From positions 38,573 to 102,572 of the forward strand of contig NZ_KV810519.1 in the NCBI RefSeq assembly GCF_001812805.1: DNA of 64,000 nt, read 5' to 3'. A program made the translations under genes and the position numbers. The notes under the pieces are model-generated. The model saw only the letters and a program-made list of their open reading frames with translations. It did not search any database and was not told where the DNA came from. Position 1 is the stretch's first letter, and each line of letters opens with the position of its first letter. This document shows, one piece after another, positions 8,680 through 18,382 of this stretch. The DNA is from Corynebacterium sp. HMSC078H07 (lineage in GTDB: Bacteria; Actinomycetota; Actinomycetes; Mycobacteriales; Mycobacteriaceae).

Positions 8680-8821
8680 GGTACTAGTGCTTTTTGAGGG
8701 GCACCTTATGGTCCGGTTGTTATGTGTTGACCTGGGGTTTCGTCGTGGGCGGGCTGCAAAAGGTACTAATGCCTTTTGAGGGGTACCTTATGGCCGAATT
8801 CTTATTCGGTGACCTGGGGAT
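8680..8821. repeat. Two ~60-bp degenerate direct repeats, 82 bp period
   Basis: Copy 1 starts ggtactagtgctttttgagg at 8680 and copy 2 starts ggtactaatgccttttgagg at 8762. Both continue to a shared gacctgggg, with roughly 75-80% identity. Copy 2 contains inverted repeats caaaagg/ccttttg and aaggtac/gtacctt, so it can fold. A partial third echo (gcaaaaggcatttcttagaa) begins near 8842. Function unknown. Confidence 0.7.
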
Positions 8822-8885
8822 TTGCTGAACTGGTGCCGCAAAAGGCATTTCTTAGAAGGTTCCAATGCTCCGCTCCGGCTCTGCC

Positions 8886-8929
8886 AGCGCCCTACTTGGG
8901 TCCCGCTAGCGCCCTACTTGTGTCCCGCC
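8886..8929. repeat. 22-bp tandem repeat, two copies
   Basis: agcgccctacttgggtcccg plus two bases is repeated directly as agcgccctacttgtgtcccg plus two bases, with two differences. It is non-coding. Confidence 0.7.
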
Positions 8930-9059
8930 GGTGCGCTTGACCCGCTGGTGTGCTGCTGGTGTTTCGCCAGTTTCCTGCTAGTGCCCGGCTAGCTTAGAAA
9001 GTCATGAGGTGATATATTTCTGTCTCAGGATTACTGTATGGCAGTTTAAGGAGAAGCTC

Positions 9060-9437
9060 ATGACCTTCGTAAACCAGCTCGTCGCGGGTTTTATAGCCAC
9101 CGTTATGTCGTTGTTCGGCCTCGCCGCACCGCTCGATAGCAATGGTGTTCATTCCCAGGCCCCGACCGCCCACGTGGCGAATGCCACCACCGGTGAGAAC
9201 GCACCTGCTGCGCAGCCGGGTGAAGAGCTGAGCCCTCAGAAGGCTGTGGAGCGCGAACTGTTCCTCGTCACCGAGGAGCTGGGCCACGAATTCATGACTA
9301 TTCGCTTTGAGGGCACTACGACTGCCCACATCATTTTCCTTGAGTCCTACAACCCGGATACCGACCAGGCTGCTGTTGACCGCATGATGAAGTCCCTAGC
9401 GGATAACGGCTTCGTGCGCGTGGACGCAGTCGCGTAA
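9060..9437 (+). CDS. Small predicted exported protein of unknown function
   Basis: 125 residues. The N-terminus has a hydrophobic stretch (residues ~3-23, FVNQLVAGFIATVMSLFGLA) and then a Pro/Ala-rich linker, consistent with export or a membrane anchor. A small alpha/beta-like domain follows (ELFLVTEELGHEFMTIRFEG). The ATG at 9060 has a strong ribosome site (aaggag) 6 bases upstream, which rules out the longer frame from 9009. No family was recognised. Confidence 0.75.
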   Translation: MTFVNQLVAGFIATVMSLFGLAAPLDSNGVHSQAPTAHVANATTGENAPAAQPGEELSPQKAVERELFLVTEELGHEFMTIRFEGTTTAHIIFLESYNPDTDQAAVDRMMKSLADNGFVRVDAVA

Positions 9438-9458
9438 CCCCTCCTGAATGTAGCAAGA

Positions 9459-9494
9459 CCCCCATGGCCAGGGATGAGCTCCTGGTGATGGGGG
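9459..9494. terminator. Bidirectional terminator between convergent genes
   Basis: The outer stem cccccat/atggggg (9459-9465 and 9488-9494) has an inner ccagg/cctgg pair. It lies between the 9060 gene and tmsA, which converge. Confidence 0.7.
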
Positions 9495-9517
9495 CCTGTT
9501 TGGTTGAGACGTCAAGC

Positions 9518-11008
9518 TTAGGCGTTGTTGACCGTCTTCTCGTAGAGGCTCGGGAAGCGGTTGTCTGGGTCGGCCACCGCCTTGATGCGTGTGGGCAGTT
9601 CGCCACCGTAGAGTGACGCAAACTGTTCGGGGGAGTAAAACGCTTCCGAGTAAAGGGACTTGTGGCCGCCAAGTTCGCTGACCTTGGCCTCAATAATGCG
9701 GTTGAAGGCGCCATTGCCGGGAGCAGTCGGGTCGACGTGGTTGCCCTCCACCCCTGACCAGAAACCAACGTTGACCCAAGTCTGGCCTGGCAATAGCGGG
9801 TAGAGCGGCCAGGGATCGGGGGAATCAGCCGCGATATCACCGGTGCCGATGAGACTTTCAACCCCGTCGCGCAGGCGGATCGGGCACAGCCACACCGGTT
9901 GGATATCGGAGGCCTGAAAGAACCAACGCAGAAACTCCGGCAGATTTTCCGGAGTGACCTCGATGTCTTGCACTACCCGCTCGCCGCGGGGCAGGCCCTT
10001 GGGCTTCTTAATAAAGTTGTACTCGAGCTCGTACTTGCGGTCCAAGCGCACGATCTTCCAGTAGAAGGAACTGCGCCGTAGCTCACGCGGCCAGACTTTA
10101 CGCACTCGCGGGTTCTGCGCGCCGAATGCGCGGGAGCACCAGAACCAATCGGTGTCCCAGCGCCAGATGTAATCGCGGATTGTTAGTCGGTCGTGGCGGA
10201 CGCCGCGGGCGTGCTGGAGGCTGCGGTAGAAAATTTTGTCTCGAGTGTAGTCCGAGGTGGGCCCCTCCTCATCTGTGAAGCGGGCCATGACCAGGTATGC
10301 CTCTTTCGGGGAGAAAACCACTCCATCGAGCCCGTCGACCGTGTGGCCTTCGTAGGAGTGGGTCCGGGAGACGTCGTCGAGCGTGCGGGACAGTGCTTCA
10401 AGGTTGTTGAAGCGCACCTCCCGCAGCTCCACGTAGGGTTTCACCTCTCGCAGCTCAATCTTCAGGCGCACTGCGTATCCCAGGGAGCCATATGAGTTGG
10501 GGAAGAGGCGGAACAGATCGACGTTCTTGTCGCGCGAGCACGTGACAATCTCCCCGGTACCGGTGAGGATATCCATCTCCACCACCGATTCATGCGGCAG
10601 GCCATCGCGGAAGCTTGTGGATTCCACGCCCATACCCGTTACGGCGCCGCCGAGCGTGATGGTTTTCAGCTGCGGCACCACAAAAGGCATGAGCCCATGC
10701 GGCAAGGTGGCGTCGACTAGGTCTTCGTAGGTACACATACCCTGAACCTCGGCGGTCTGCGCGATGGGGTCTACCTCAATGACACCGGTTAGGCCGGAGA
10801 CATCGAGCCCCATCTGCTCGCCGCTGCGGCCGCGGAAGAGATTCGAGGTTTTCTTGGAAAGGCGGACGCGCTTATCCTTCGGCACGGCGCGGAAGCTACG
10901 CAGGAGCTTATCGACGCCCTCCCTATGCGCCCGCCAGCCCACCGGCGGGATCTCTACGGCATCGACACTGCGGTGATGGCTGATTCGGTTAATGAGACGC
11001 GACATCAT
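9518..11008 (-). CDS. tmsA: FAD-dependent reductase for 10-methyl fatty acids (TmsA/BfaA type)
   Basis: 496 residues. The N-terminal FAD_binding_4 (VAO-type) domain includes GLTGVIEVDPIAQTAEVQG, TLGGAVTGMGVESTSFRDGL and SYGSLGYAVRLKIEL. The close link to the tmsB methyltransferase matches the gene pair that makes tuberculostearic-type acids: TmsA/BfaA reduces the 10-methylene intermediate to 10-methyl. ATG 11008 (or the adjacent ATG 11005) is chosen because aggagg at 11020-11015 precedes it; the ribosome site overlaps the tmsB stop codon, so translation is coupled. The longer frame to 11257 only reads tmsB out of frame. Confidence 0.85.
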   Translation of the reverse strand: MMSRLINRISHHRSVDAVEIPPVGWRAHREGVDKLLRSFRAVPKDKRVRLSKKTSNLFRGRSGEQMGLDVSGLTGVIEVDPIAQTAEVQGMCTYEDLVDATLPHGLMPFVVPQLKTITLGGAVTGMGVESTSFRDGLPHESVVEMDILTGTGEIVTCSRDKNVDLFRLFPNSYGSLGYAVRLKIELREVKPYVELREVRFNNLEALSRTLDDVSRTHSYEGHTVDGLDGVVFSPKEAYLVMARFTDEEGPTSDYTRDKIFYRSLQHARGVRHDRLTIRDYIWRWDTDWFWCSRAFGAQNPRVRKVWPRELRRSSFYWKIVRLDRKYELEYNFIKKPKGLPRGERVVQDIEVTPENLPEFLRWFFQASDIQPVWLCPIRLRDGVESLIGTGDIAADSPDPWPLYPLLPGQTWVNVGFWSGVEGNHVDPTAPGNGAFNRIIEAKVSELGGHKSLYSEAFYSPEQFASLYGGELPTRIKAVADPDNRFPSLYEKTVNNA

Positions 11009-11018
11009 AATTCTCCTC

Positions 11019-12326
11019 CTAGAAACGCGAATCTTCCCACCAGCGGCGTTCAGGAACACCAGCGCGGGAGCCGGCGTCGCCCAGCTTGACGCCCAGGAAG
11101 TGGTAGAGATTGATGATGTTGTGCTCGAAGCCCCACTCGGAGCCGGCCATGTAGATGGCCCACAGACGCGCGGTGGGAAGGCCCACCAGGGAGCAGGCTT
11201 CCTCCCACGTTTCCTTGAGGTTCTCGCACCAATCGTGGAGCGTGCGCATGTAGTCAAAGCGCAGGGACTCGGTATGCACGACTTCGAATCCAGCGTCTTG
11301 CATGCACTTGGTGATGGTGCCGGAGCCGGACAGCTCGCCGTCGGGGAAGATGTAGCGGTCGATGAATCCGCCTTTCGGCGTCTTGTGGTTATCCGGGTAG
11401 GTGATGCAGTGGTTGAGCATGAGGCCGCCGGGTTTCAGCTTGCCGTTAAGGAAGCGGAAGAAATCGGGGTAGTTCTTCACGCCGATGTGCTCGAGCAGAC
11501 CGATGGCGGAGATGGCGTCGAAGCCCTCCTCGGTGACGTCGCGGTAATCCATGAAGCGGATCTCGGCGAGGTCTTCAAGGCCCTCTTCCTTGATCTTGGC
11601 CTGGCCCCAATCGGCCTGTTCCTTGGACAATGTCACGCCTAGGGACTTCACTCCGCGCTTGGCGGCGTAGCGCACCATGCCGCCCCAGCCGCAGCCGACG
11701 TCAAGGTGGTGGTCGCCTTCCTTGAGACGCAGCTTGTCAAAGATGAGGCGGTACTTGTTTTCCTGAGCTTCATCCAGGGTGGCGTCGGGGGAGGGATAGT
11801 AGGCGCAGGTGTAGGTCATTGAGTCACCGAGGAAGAGCTCGTAGAAATCATTGCCCACGTCATAGTGATCGGAAATGACTTCGGCATCCCGCTCCTTGGA
11901 GTGCTTCGACAGGCCTTCGTGCACTTTGCGGCGCAGCCACGAGGCGCGCTCGACCTCGGGAACCGGCTGAATCTGGAACGCACCCATGGACGCCAGCGAA
12001 CGCACGACGCGCGCCAGGGTCTTGGCGTCCGGCTTGGTGAATTTGTCATACATGACGTGGAGTGCGTCGAAGATGCCATAAGGGTGCGCTGGGTGTTCAC
12101 CTTCAACCGTGATGCCGTCGGTGACATAGGCGCGGGCGAACCCGACATCACCCGGGCGCGTGGCGATATAGGCCAAGCCTTGGAGACTGTTGATCGTGAC
12201 GGTGAATGGAGCGTCGGCAGGGCCGGTGACGGAACCGTCGAAGGCTTCCCAACGGAAAGGATTGGGCTGCGGGACGAATGCATCAATGATCTCCGCCACG
12301 CTCATGGGAGTAAATCGCGTACTCAT
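11019..12326 (-). CDS. tmsB: Cyclopropane-synthase-type methyltransferase (TmsB/BfaB)
   Basis: 435 residues. The SAM-binding motif LDVGCGWGGM is at about residues 208-217, preceded by the CFA-synthase hallmark HYDVGNDFYELFLGDSMTYT. Such enzymes transfer a methyl group from SAM to the double bond of membrane phospholipid acyl chains; together with tmsA the expected product is 10-methyl stearate. The ATG at 12326 is chosen from the start of homology (MSTRFTP). Its ribosome site is weak (gaaagaag). The pair lies between rplO and secY. Confidence 0.87.
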   Translation of the reverse strand: MSTRFTPMSVAEIIDAFVPQPNPFRWEAFDGSVTGPADAPFTVTINSLQGLAYIATRPGDVGFARAYVTDGITVEGEHPAHPYGIFDALHVMYDKFTKPDAKTLARVVRSLASMGAFQIQPVPEVERASWLRRKVHEGLSKHSKERDAEVISDHYDVGNDFYELFLGDSMTYTCAYYPSPDATLDEAQENKYRLIFDKLRLKEGDHHLDVGCGWGGMVRYAAKRGVKSLGVTLSKEQADWGQAKIKEEGLEDLAEIRFMDYRDVTEEGFDAISAIGLLEHIGVKNYPDFFRFLNGKLKPGGLMLNHCITYPDNHKTPKGGFIDRYIFPDGELSGSGTITKCMQDAGFEVVHTESLRFDYMRTLHDWCENLKETWEEACSLVGLPTARLWAIYMAGSEWGFEHNIINLYHFLGVKLGDAGSRAGVPERRWWEDSRF

Positions 12327-12694
12327 AAAACTACATACTTCTTTCGCTTCATCGTCAGGCAGATGTGTATACGGCCGTACTCCGAGGCGCCCCGGGCGTC
12401 GCGGGAGAGGTCGAAGAGGTGTAGGTCGCCGTGTAGCGACATTGCTAAGGAGCAACACAGGCCATGGTAGGACGGAATGAGAAATACCGCTAGGGACAAA
12501 ACTATTTTCAGTTGGCCGAGGGGTAGATGTGGCGAAATAGCGCGCGGCTGGTAGGGTAATGGGGTCAAAAGTGTTCAACCGTTCCTATGACGTGCCTGAA
12601 AGGGCTCTCATGCAGTAGGAACAGATGAGTTCCACCTCCGTGCGCGGCAGTTTCGGCCCGCATTTTAAGCGCGGTAGGCCAGGAGGATTTAGTA
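12327..12694. other. Divergent promoter region of tmsBA and secY
   Basis: About 370 bp with no supported gene. A possible secY -10 box is tagggt near 12551. The secY ribosome site aggagga is at 12681-12687. No operator was identified. Confidence 0.45.
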
Positions 12695-14020
12695 GTGTCC
12701 GCCATTTTGCAGGCTTTTAAAGACGCCGACCTGCGTAAGAAGATCATCTTCACGATCGTTTTGATCATCCTTTACCGCGTTGGCGCGCAGATCCCGTCCC
12801 CGGGCGTCGATTACGCCACCATCGCTGGTCGTCTTCGCGAACTGACGGAAGAATCCGGCAACCTCTACTCGGTGATTAACCTGTTCTCCGGTGGTGCGCT
12901 GCTGCAGCTGTCTATCTTCGCCATCGGCATCATGCCGTACATTACGGCGTCCATCATCGTGCAGCTGCTGACCGTGGTCATTCCGCACTTCGAGCAGTTG
13001 AAGAAGGAAGGCCAGTCGGGCCAGGCCAAGATGACGCAGTACACGCGTTACCTCACCCTGGCGCTGGCGCTTCTGCAGTCGGCCGGCATCGTGGCTCTGG
13101 CGGACCGCGAGCAGCTGCTGGGTCAAGGCGTGCGCGTCCTGGCGGAGGACCGCAACCTGTTCACCCTTATCGTCCTCGTCATCACCATGACGGCAGGTGC
13201 TGTCCTCGTGATGTGGATGGGTGAGCTCATTACCGAAAAGGGCATTGGTAACGGTATGTCCTTGATGATTTTCGCCGGTATCGCTACTCGCCTGCCAACT
13301 GACGGCGTGAGCATTATGCAGAACAACGGCGGCCTGGTCTTCGCCATGGTCGTTGCTGGCCTCATCATCCTGGTTGTCGGTATTACCTTCATCGAGCAGG
13401 GCCAGCGCCGCATCCCGGTGCAGTACGCCAAGCGTATGGTGGGCCGCCGCCAGTACGGTGGTTCCTCCACCTACCTGCCGCTCAAGGTTAACCAGGCCGG
13501 TGTTATCCCGGTCATCTTCGCGTCCTCCCTTATCTACATGCCGGTGCTTATCACGCAGATCGTGAACTCCGGCTCCCCGGGCGTGTCCGATAACTGGTGG
13601 CAGCGCAACGTCATTGCTCACCTGCAGGCGCCGAGCTCCTGGCAGTACATCGTTCTGTACTTCGTACTGACCATCTTCTTCTCCTACTTCTATGTCTCCG
13701 TTCAGTATGACCCGGCTGAACAGGCGGACAACATGAAGAAGTATGGTGGATTCATCCCGGGTATCCGCCCGGGCCGACCGACCGCCGAATACTTGGGCTT
13801 CGTCATGAACCGCCTGCTGTTCGTCGGCTCGATCTACCTGGCACTCATTGCCGTCCTGCCGAATGTTCTTCTGGACTTGGGCATCGGCCGCGCGGGCGCC
13901 AGCGGCACCTCCGCCTTCGGCGGTACCGCCATCCTCATTATGGTCTCGGTTGCTCTGACCACGGTCAAGCAGATCGAGTCCCAGCTCCTACAATCCAACT
14001 ACGAAGGACTGCTTAAGTAA
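12695..14020 (+). CDS. secY: Protein translocase subunit SecY
   Basis: 441 residues with ten predicted transmembrane segments. SecY forms the protein-conducting channel of the Sec system. Conserved features include the N-terminal helix before TM1 and the cytosolic loop [20 protein letters not shown]. The start is GTG at 12695 with aggagga 7 bases upstream. The stop overlaps the adk start (TAATG). Confidence 0.98.
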   Translation: MSAILQAFKDADLRKKIIFTIVLIILYRVGAQIPSPGVDYATIAGRLRELTEESGNLYSVINLFSGGALLQLSIFAIGIMPYITASIIVQLLTVVIPHFEQLKKEGQSGQAKMTQYTRYLTLALALLQSAGIVALADREQLLGQGVRVLAEDRNLFTLIVLVITMTAGAVLVMWMGELITEKGIGNGMSLMIFAGIATRLPTDGVSIMQNNGGLVFAMVVAGLIILVVGITFIEQGQRRIPVQYAKRMVGRRQYGGSSTYLPLKVNQAGVIPVIFASSLIYMPVLITQIVNSGSPGVSDNWWQRNVIAHLQAPSSWQYIVLYFVLTIFFSYFYVSVQYDPAEQADNMKKYGGFIPGIRPGRPTAEYLGFVMNRLLFVGSIYLALIAVLPNVLLDLGIGRAGASGTSAFGGTAILIMVSVALTTVKQIESQLLQSNYEGLLK

Positions 14021-14565
14021 TGCGTTACGTACTCCTTGGCCCTCCCGGTGCCGGCAAGGGCACCCAAGCTGCTCTCCTCAGCGAGAAGCTCGGCGTCCCG
14101 CACATCTCCACCGGTGACCTCTTCCGCGCCAACATTGGTGAAGGAACTCCGCTCGGTGTTGAGGCTAAGTCCTACATCGACGCCGGCAAGCTGGTGCCGA
14201 CGGATGTCACCGCTCGCATGGTGGAGGACCGTCTCAACGAGGATGACGCGAAGAATGGCTTCCTTCTGGATGGTTTCCCGCGCACCGTGGAGCAGGCAGA
14301 CATCCTGCAGAAACTGCTGGCCGATAAGGGCTTGAAGCTCGATGGCGTTCTCAACTTCGAGGTGTCCGAGGATGTCGTCGTTGAGCGCATGCTGGCCCGC
14401 GGCCGCGCTGACGATACTGAGGAGACCATCCGTACCCGCCTCGGTGTCTACCGCGACGAGACCTTCCCGCTCATCGAGCACTATGGTGAGGCCATCATCC
14501 CGATCCAGGCTGAGGGGTCCGTTGAGGAGATCAACGAGCGCGCGCTTACGGCGATGGGCAAGTAA
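14020..14565 (+). CDS. adk: Adenylate kinase
   Basis: 181 residues, the short-lid form typical of actinobacteria. The P-loop [14 protein letters not shown] is at residues 7-20, followed by [10 protein letters not shown] and DGFPRTVEQ. It converts ATP + AMP to 2 ADP. It overlaps secY by one base. Confidence 0.98.
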   Translation: MRYVLLGPPGAGKGTQAALLSEKLGVPHISTGDLFRANIGEGTPLGVEAKSYIDAGKLVPTDVTARMVEDRLNEDDAKNGFLLDGFPRTVEQADILQKLLADKGLKLDGVLNFEVSEDVVVERMLARGRADDTEETIRTRLGVYRDETFPLIEHYGEAIIPIQAEGSVEEINERALTAMGK

Positions 14566-14576
14566 CTCCCTTCGCT

Positions 14577-15374
14577 ATGGCTTTTCGACGACGCACGAGG
14601 ACCATACCTGCCCGCACCCCGGGCGAGCTTGACGCTATGCAAGCAGCCGGCGAAATTGTTGGCCGCGCCCTGCAGGCAGTGCGCGCTGCCGCCGCTGTTG
14701 GTGTGAGTACGCTGGAGCTCGACGAGGTAGCTGAGCAAACCATTCGTGATGCCGGTGCCGTGCCCACCTTCAAGGGCTACGGCGGCTTTCCAGGTTCTAT
14801 CTGTGCGTCCGTCAACGAGGTCATTGTCCACGGCATTCCCAGTAGCGATATCGTCCTTAGCGACGGTGACCTCATCTCCATCGATTGCGGCGCCACCCTC
14901 GATGGCTGGGTAGGGGATAGCGCGTGGACGTTTGGCGTCGGAAAGCTCAGCGCTGAGGCCCAGGCGCTGTCTGATGCCACCGAATGGGTCCTCCACGAGG
15001 GCCTCAAGGCCATGGTTCCGGGCAACCGCCTCACCGATGTCTCTGCTGCCCTCGAGCAAGCCACCTACGCTGCCGAGGATAAATTTGGCATCGAACTCTA
15101 CATCGTCGACGGCTACGGCGGCCATGGAATCGGGCGTGAAATGCACGAGGAGCCCTACCTGGCCAATGAAGGCCAAGCCGGCCGCGGCCCTATCATTCAA
15201 GACGGATCGGTTCTGGCCATCGAACCGATGCTTACCCTAGGCACGGAAGATAACGCCGTGCTTGGCGACGACTGGACGGTCGTCACCACCGACGGCTCCC
15301 TCGCGGCTCACTGGGAGCACACCGTGGCGGCCACGGAGAATGGTCCCCGAATCCTGACCCAGCGCTACGCATAG
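14577..15374 (+). CDS. map: Methionine aminopeptidase, type I
   Basis: 265 residues. It removes the N-terminal methionine from new proteins. The pita-bread metal ligands are in [19 protein letters not shown] (two Asp), [16 protein letters not shown] (His), AIEPM (Glu) and WEHTVA (Glu). It lies 11 bases after adk, in the conserved secY-adk-map order. Confidence 0.97.
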   Translation: MAFRRRTRTIPARTPGELDAMQAAGEIVGRALQAVRAAAAVGVSTLELDEVAEQTIRDAGAVPTFKGYGGFPGSICASVNEVIVHGIPSSDIVLSDGDLISIDCGATLDGWVGDSAWTFGVGKLSAEAQALSDATEWVLHEGLKAMVPGNRLTDVSAALEQATYAAEDKFGIELYIVDGYGGHGIGREMHEEPYLANEGQAGRGPIIQDGSVLAIEPMLTLGTEDNAVLGDDWTVVTTDGSLAAHWEHTVAATENGPRILTQRYA

Positions 15375-15398
15375 GTAGGAATTTATGGCGGAAAGGTT

Positions 15399-15404
15399 TA
15401 TACT
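15399..15404 (+). promoter_or_regulatory. -10 box TATACT, leaderless promoter of the L,D-transpeptidase
   Basis: TATACT is followed by exactly 7 bases and the ATG at 15412. This selects the internal ATG over the upstream one at 15385. Confidence 0.65.
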
Positions 15405-15411
15405 TCTTGCC

Positions 15412-16203
15412 ATGTCTAAACTTCGTTCCCACTCTGGTGCTCGTTCCCTACGCCGAGCAGCCGCAGCGGGCCTCGTGTCCGTCTCTCTTCTGACCGCACC
15501 TGCAGCCAACGCGCAGACCGCCCCGTCCTTCGATACTTTGTCCTCCGACGTTCAGTCTCAGGTCGATAGCTTCCTGGGCCAAACGCGTGAAAGCGCATGG
15601 ACGTCCCGCAACGATATTCTCGAGTCCCTTCGAGCTTCTAACCCGCAGGCAGCCGATGCTCTCCGTCCCGTCATCGACGGTGCCATCGAGCTGATCTTCC
15701 CGGGCCTTATTGATCAGAAGAACGCGGAGATCCGCGCTGCACGCGAAGCCGAAGAGCGCGCTCACGCTGAGCAGGTGGCACGTGAAAAGGCCGCAGCCGA
15801 GGAAGCTGCACGCAAGGCTGAGGCTGAGCGCAAGGCACAGCGTTTCGATACCGGCCCGTGCCCGGCCGATGCCCGCATTTGCGTCGACCGCGGTGGTCAC
15901 CGTTCCTGGCTGCAGGACGGCAATGGCAACGTCACTTACGTTGCTCAGGGTGTCTCCACCGGTAAGCCGGGCGAGGAGACCCCGGCCGGTACTTTCTACA
16001 TCAACCGCAAGATCAAGGACGAGATCTCCTGGGAGTTCGGCGACGCTCCGATGCCGTACGCCATGTACTTCACCAACAATGGCCACGCCTTCCACGAAGG
16101 GTCCCCGGCGTACCAGTCCAATGGCTGCGTTCGCCTGACCCACCAGGACGCGGTGCGCTTCTGGAACGATGTGCCGGTCGGTTCCAAGGTCTTCATTTAC
16201 TAA
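15412..16203 (+). CDS. Secreted L,D-transpeptidase (YkuD domain)
   Basis: 263 residues. A basic N-terminus and hydrophobic stretch end with ANA near residue 34, a likely signal-peptidase site. A charged Ala/Glu/Lys coiled coil spans about 103-144, and the YkuD catalytic domain follows. The active-site motif is HAFHEG (His228) with SNGCVRL (Cys239). Such enzymes make 3-3 cross-links in peptidoglycan, or fix proteins to it, outside the membrane. No lipobox or Ig-like domain of the mycobacterial Ldt type is seen; the coiled coil may reach through the wall. Confidence 0.9.
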   Translation: MSKLRSHSGARSLRRAAAAGLVSVSLLTAPAANAQTAPSFDTLSSDVQSQVDSFLGQTRESAWTSRNDILESLRASNPQAADALRPVIDGAIELIFPGLIDQKNAEIRAAREAEERAHAEQVAREKAAAEEAARKAEAERKAQRFDTGPCPADARICVDRGGHRSWLQDGNGNVTYVAQGVSTGKPGEETPAGTFYINRKIKDEISWEFGDAPMPYAMYFTNNGHAFHEGSPAYQSNGCVRLTHQDAVRFWNDVPVGSKVFIY

Positions 16204-16257
16204 GCGTTGTGTAGGCTCCCCTTGACAACGCCTGAGAGAGGCTCTACCCCCTCTCAC

Positions 16258-16287
16258 GCCCGTCACCTCACTGGGGTGGCGGGCTTT
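16258..16287 (+). terminator. Probable terminator after the L,D-transpeptidase
   Basis: gcccgtcacc / ggtggcgggc (16258-16267 and 16275-16284), one G-T wobble, is followed by ttt. Confidence 0.6.
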
Positions 16288-16504
16288 CGGCGTGTCTTGG
16301 GGCCTATCTGCTGTGCTCTGCGCTAGCGACATTTGGAAATAGCGTTATCGCAGCGTATGCTTGAGAGCTGGTGTCTGCACGTGGTGCTTCACAACGTTGA
16401 AGTGCGTGCAGAAACACCAGGCAGTAGACATCAAACATGCAGGTGAAGATGGGGACGTCGCCAAGCGCGGCGTACTTTCAACGTTCACCAGAAAAGTAGA
16501 GGTT

Positions 16505-16723
16505 ATGGCTAAGGAAGGCGCAATCGAGGTTGAGGGTCGCATCGTCGAACCCCTGCCTAACGCAATGTTCCGCGTCGAGCTCGACAACGGACACAAGGTT
16601 CTTGCACACATCTCTGGCAAGATGCGTCAGCATTACATCCGCATCCTCCCGGAGGACCGCGTTGTTGTAGAGCTGTCTCCTTACGACCTGACCCGCGGAC
16701 GCATCGTCTACCGCTACAAGTAA
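16505..16723 (+). CDS. infA: Translation initiation factor IF-1
   Basis: 72 residues, the exact IF-1 length, with the S1/OB fold ([36 protein letters not shown]). It binds the 30S A site during initiation. The longer frame from 16361 is a read-in. rpmJ, which often follows infA, is absent. Confidence 0.98.
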   Translation: MAKEGAIEVEGRIVEPLPNAMFRVELDNGHKVLAHISGKMRQHYIRILPEDRVVVELSPYDLTRGRIVYRYK

Positions 16724-16746
16724 AGACAGTAAGCCTCCTTATCCAC

Positions 16747-16772
16747 GGGACGCACTTGATGCGCCCCTTTCT
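16747..16772 (+). terminator. Possible terminator or attenuator after infA
   Basis: gggacgca / tgcgcccc (16747-16754 and 16760-16767) with one mismatch is followed by tttct. rpsM follows, so read-through is likely needed or rpsM has its own promoter. Confidence 0.45.
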
Positions 16773-16774
16773 AC

Positions 16775-16840
16775 CTCAGGCTGCGATGGCCTGAGCCTGC
16801 ACTGCTAAGCATGCCCACTGAATCCCCGGCTCGGCCCGGG
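16775..16840 (+). other. Leader hairpins upstream of rpsM
   Basis: Perfect 7-bp stem ctcaggc/gcctgag (16775-16781 and 16789-16795), followed by ccccg/cgggg near 16825-16840. They may belong to an rpsM leader. No known motif was matched. Confidence 0.3.
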
Positions 16841-16909
16841 GCGAAGCGCATGCGTGGTGGGGGACGGATGAGGAGAAAACCATCGTAACAACCCGAAAGG
16901 ACTAGCCAC

Positions 16910-17278
16910 ATGGCACGTCTAGCTGGTGTTGACCTCCCGCGCAACAAGCGCATGGAGGTTGCTCTCACCTACATCTACGGCATCGGACCTTCCCGTGCCA
17001 AGGAACTGCTGGAAAAGACCGGCATTTCTCCCGACCTGCGCACCGACAACCTGGATGATGACCAGCTGTCGGCGCTGCGTGACGTTATTGAAGCTACCTG
17101 GAAGGTAGAGGGTGACCTCCGCCGCCAGGTTCAGGCTGACATCCGTCGCAAGATTGAAATCGGCTGCTACCAGGGCATCCGCCACCGCCGTGGCCTGCCC
17201 GTACGTGGTCAGCGCACCAAGACCAACGCTCGTACGCGCAAGGGTCCGAAGAAGACGATCGCAGGAAAGAAGAAGTAA
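16910..17278 (+). CDS. rpsM: 30S ribosomal protein S13
   Basis: 122 residues ([38 protein letters not shown]). S13 is in the 30S head and contacts the P-site tRNA. A gaaagga ribosome site precedes the ATG. It leads rpsM-rpsK-rpsD-rpoA-rplQ. Confidence 0.98.
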   Translation: MARLAGVDLPRNKRMEVALTYIYGIGPSRAKELLEKTGISPDLRTDNLDDDQLSALRDVIEATWKVEGDLRRQVQADIRRKIEIGCYQGIRHRRGLPVRGQRTKTNARTRKGPKKTIAGKKK

Positions 17279-17281
17279 AAC

Positions 17282-17686
17282 ATGCCACCGAAGACTCGTT
17301 CCGGCGCGCGCCGTGGTGGTCGTCGCGTCGTAAAGAAGAACGTGGCCGCTGGCCACGCCTACATTAAGTCCACCTTCAACAACACCATCGTGTCCATCAC
17401 GGACCCGCATGGAGCTGTCATCTCTTGGGCATCCTCTGGCCACGTTGGCTTCAAGGGTTCCCGTAAGTCCACCCCGTTCGCAGCCCAGATGGCCGCTGAG
17501 AACGCTGCCCGCAAGGCAATGGACCACGGTATGAAGAAGGTTGACGTATTCGTCAAGGGTCCGGGCTCCGGCCGCGAGACCGCCATCCGTTCCCTGCAGG
17601 CAGCAGGCCTCGAGGTTAACTCGATTACGGATGCCACCCCTCAGCCGCACAACGGCTGCCGTCCGACCAAGCGCCGCAAGGTTTAA
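17282..17686 (+). CDS. rpsK: 30S ribosomal protein S11
   Basis: 134 residues with the conserved C-terminus [18 protein letters not shown]. It forms part of the mRNA exit platform. It starts 3 bases after rpsM. Confidence 0.98.
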   Translation: MPPKTRSGARRGGRRVVKKNVAAGHAYIKSTFNNTIVSITDPHGAVISWASSGHVGFKGSRKSTPFAAQMAAENAARKAMDHGMKKVDVFVKGPGSGRETAIRSLQAAGLEVNSITDATPQPHNGCRPTKRRKV

Positions 17687-17707
17687 GGGAAAGGAAGAGG
17701 TAAAACA

Positions 17708-18313
17708 ATGGCTCGTTATACTGGCCCCGCTACCCGCGTATCCCGCCGTCTGCGCGTCGACCTGGTCGGCGGCGATATGGCATTTGAGCGCCGCCCGTAC
17801 CCTCCGGGACAGGCTGGTCGCAACCGCATCAAGGAATCTGAGTACCTGCTGCAGCTCCAGGAGAAGCAGAAGGCAAAGTACACCTACGGTGTGCTCGAGC
17901 GTCAGTTCCGTCGCTACTACGCTGAGGCTAACCGCCTCCCGGGCAAGACCGGTGACAACCTCGTTGTCCTGCTCGAGTCCCGTCTTGACAACGTGATCTA
18001 CCGTGCTGGTCTGGCTAACACCCGCCGCCAGGCTCGCCAGCTTGTCTCCCACGGTCACTTCACCGTGAACGGCAAGAAGATCAACGTTCCTTCCTTCCAG
18101 GTCACTCAGTACGACATCATCGATGTCCGCGAGCGTTCCCAGAAGATGGAATGGTTCGAAGAGGCCCAGGATCGCCTGATTGACGCCAACGTTCCGGCGT
18201 GGCTGCAGGTCGTCCCGGACACCCTGCGCATCCTCGTGCACCAGCTGCCCGAGCGCGCTCAGATCGACATCCCGCTGCAGGAGCAGCTCATCGTCGAGCT
18301 TTACTCGAAGTAA
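17708..18313 (+). CDS. rpsD: 30S ribosomal protein S4
   Basis: 201 residues, the zinc-free form: the N-terminal Cys set is absent (MARYTGPATRVSRRLRVDLV). The S4 RNA-binding domain lies around residues 95-155 (RLDNVIYRAGLANTRRQARQ). It nucleates 16S rRNA folding. Confidence 0.98.
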   Translation: MARYTGPATRVSRRLRVDLVGGDMAFERRPYPPGQAGRNRIKESEYLLQLQEKQKAKYTYGVLERQFRRYYAEANRLPGKTGDNLVVLLESRLDNVIYRAGLANTRRQARQLVSHGHFTVNGKKINVPSFQVTQYDIIDVRERSQKMEWFEEAQDRLIDANVPAWLQVVPDTLRILVHQLPERAQIDIPLQEQLIVELYSK

Positions 18314-18382
18314 ACTTTCGATATCTGATTCTTTACCCCTTCTACCGGCGTCATATAGCGGGCGCCGACAAGGAGAAATTCC

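Larger units (their letters stand above)
8606..9059. other. Non-coding, repeat-bearing region
   Basis: About 450 bp without a plausible gene. It holds the paired ~60-bp direct repeats (8680-8740 and 8762-8821) and a 22-bp tandem repeat (8886-8929). The downstream end carries the promoter and ribosome site of the 9060 gene. Confidence 0.6.

Noticed and set aside
8680..8821. Possible CRISPR array
   Set aside because: Only two degenerate ~60-bp copies, no uniform spacers and no cas genes.
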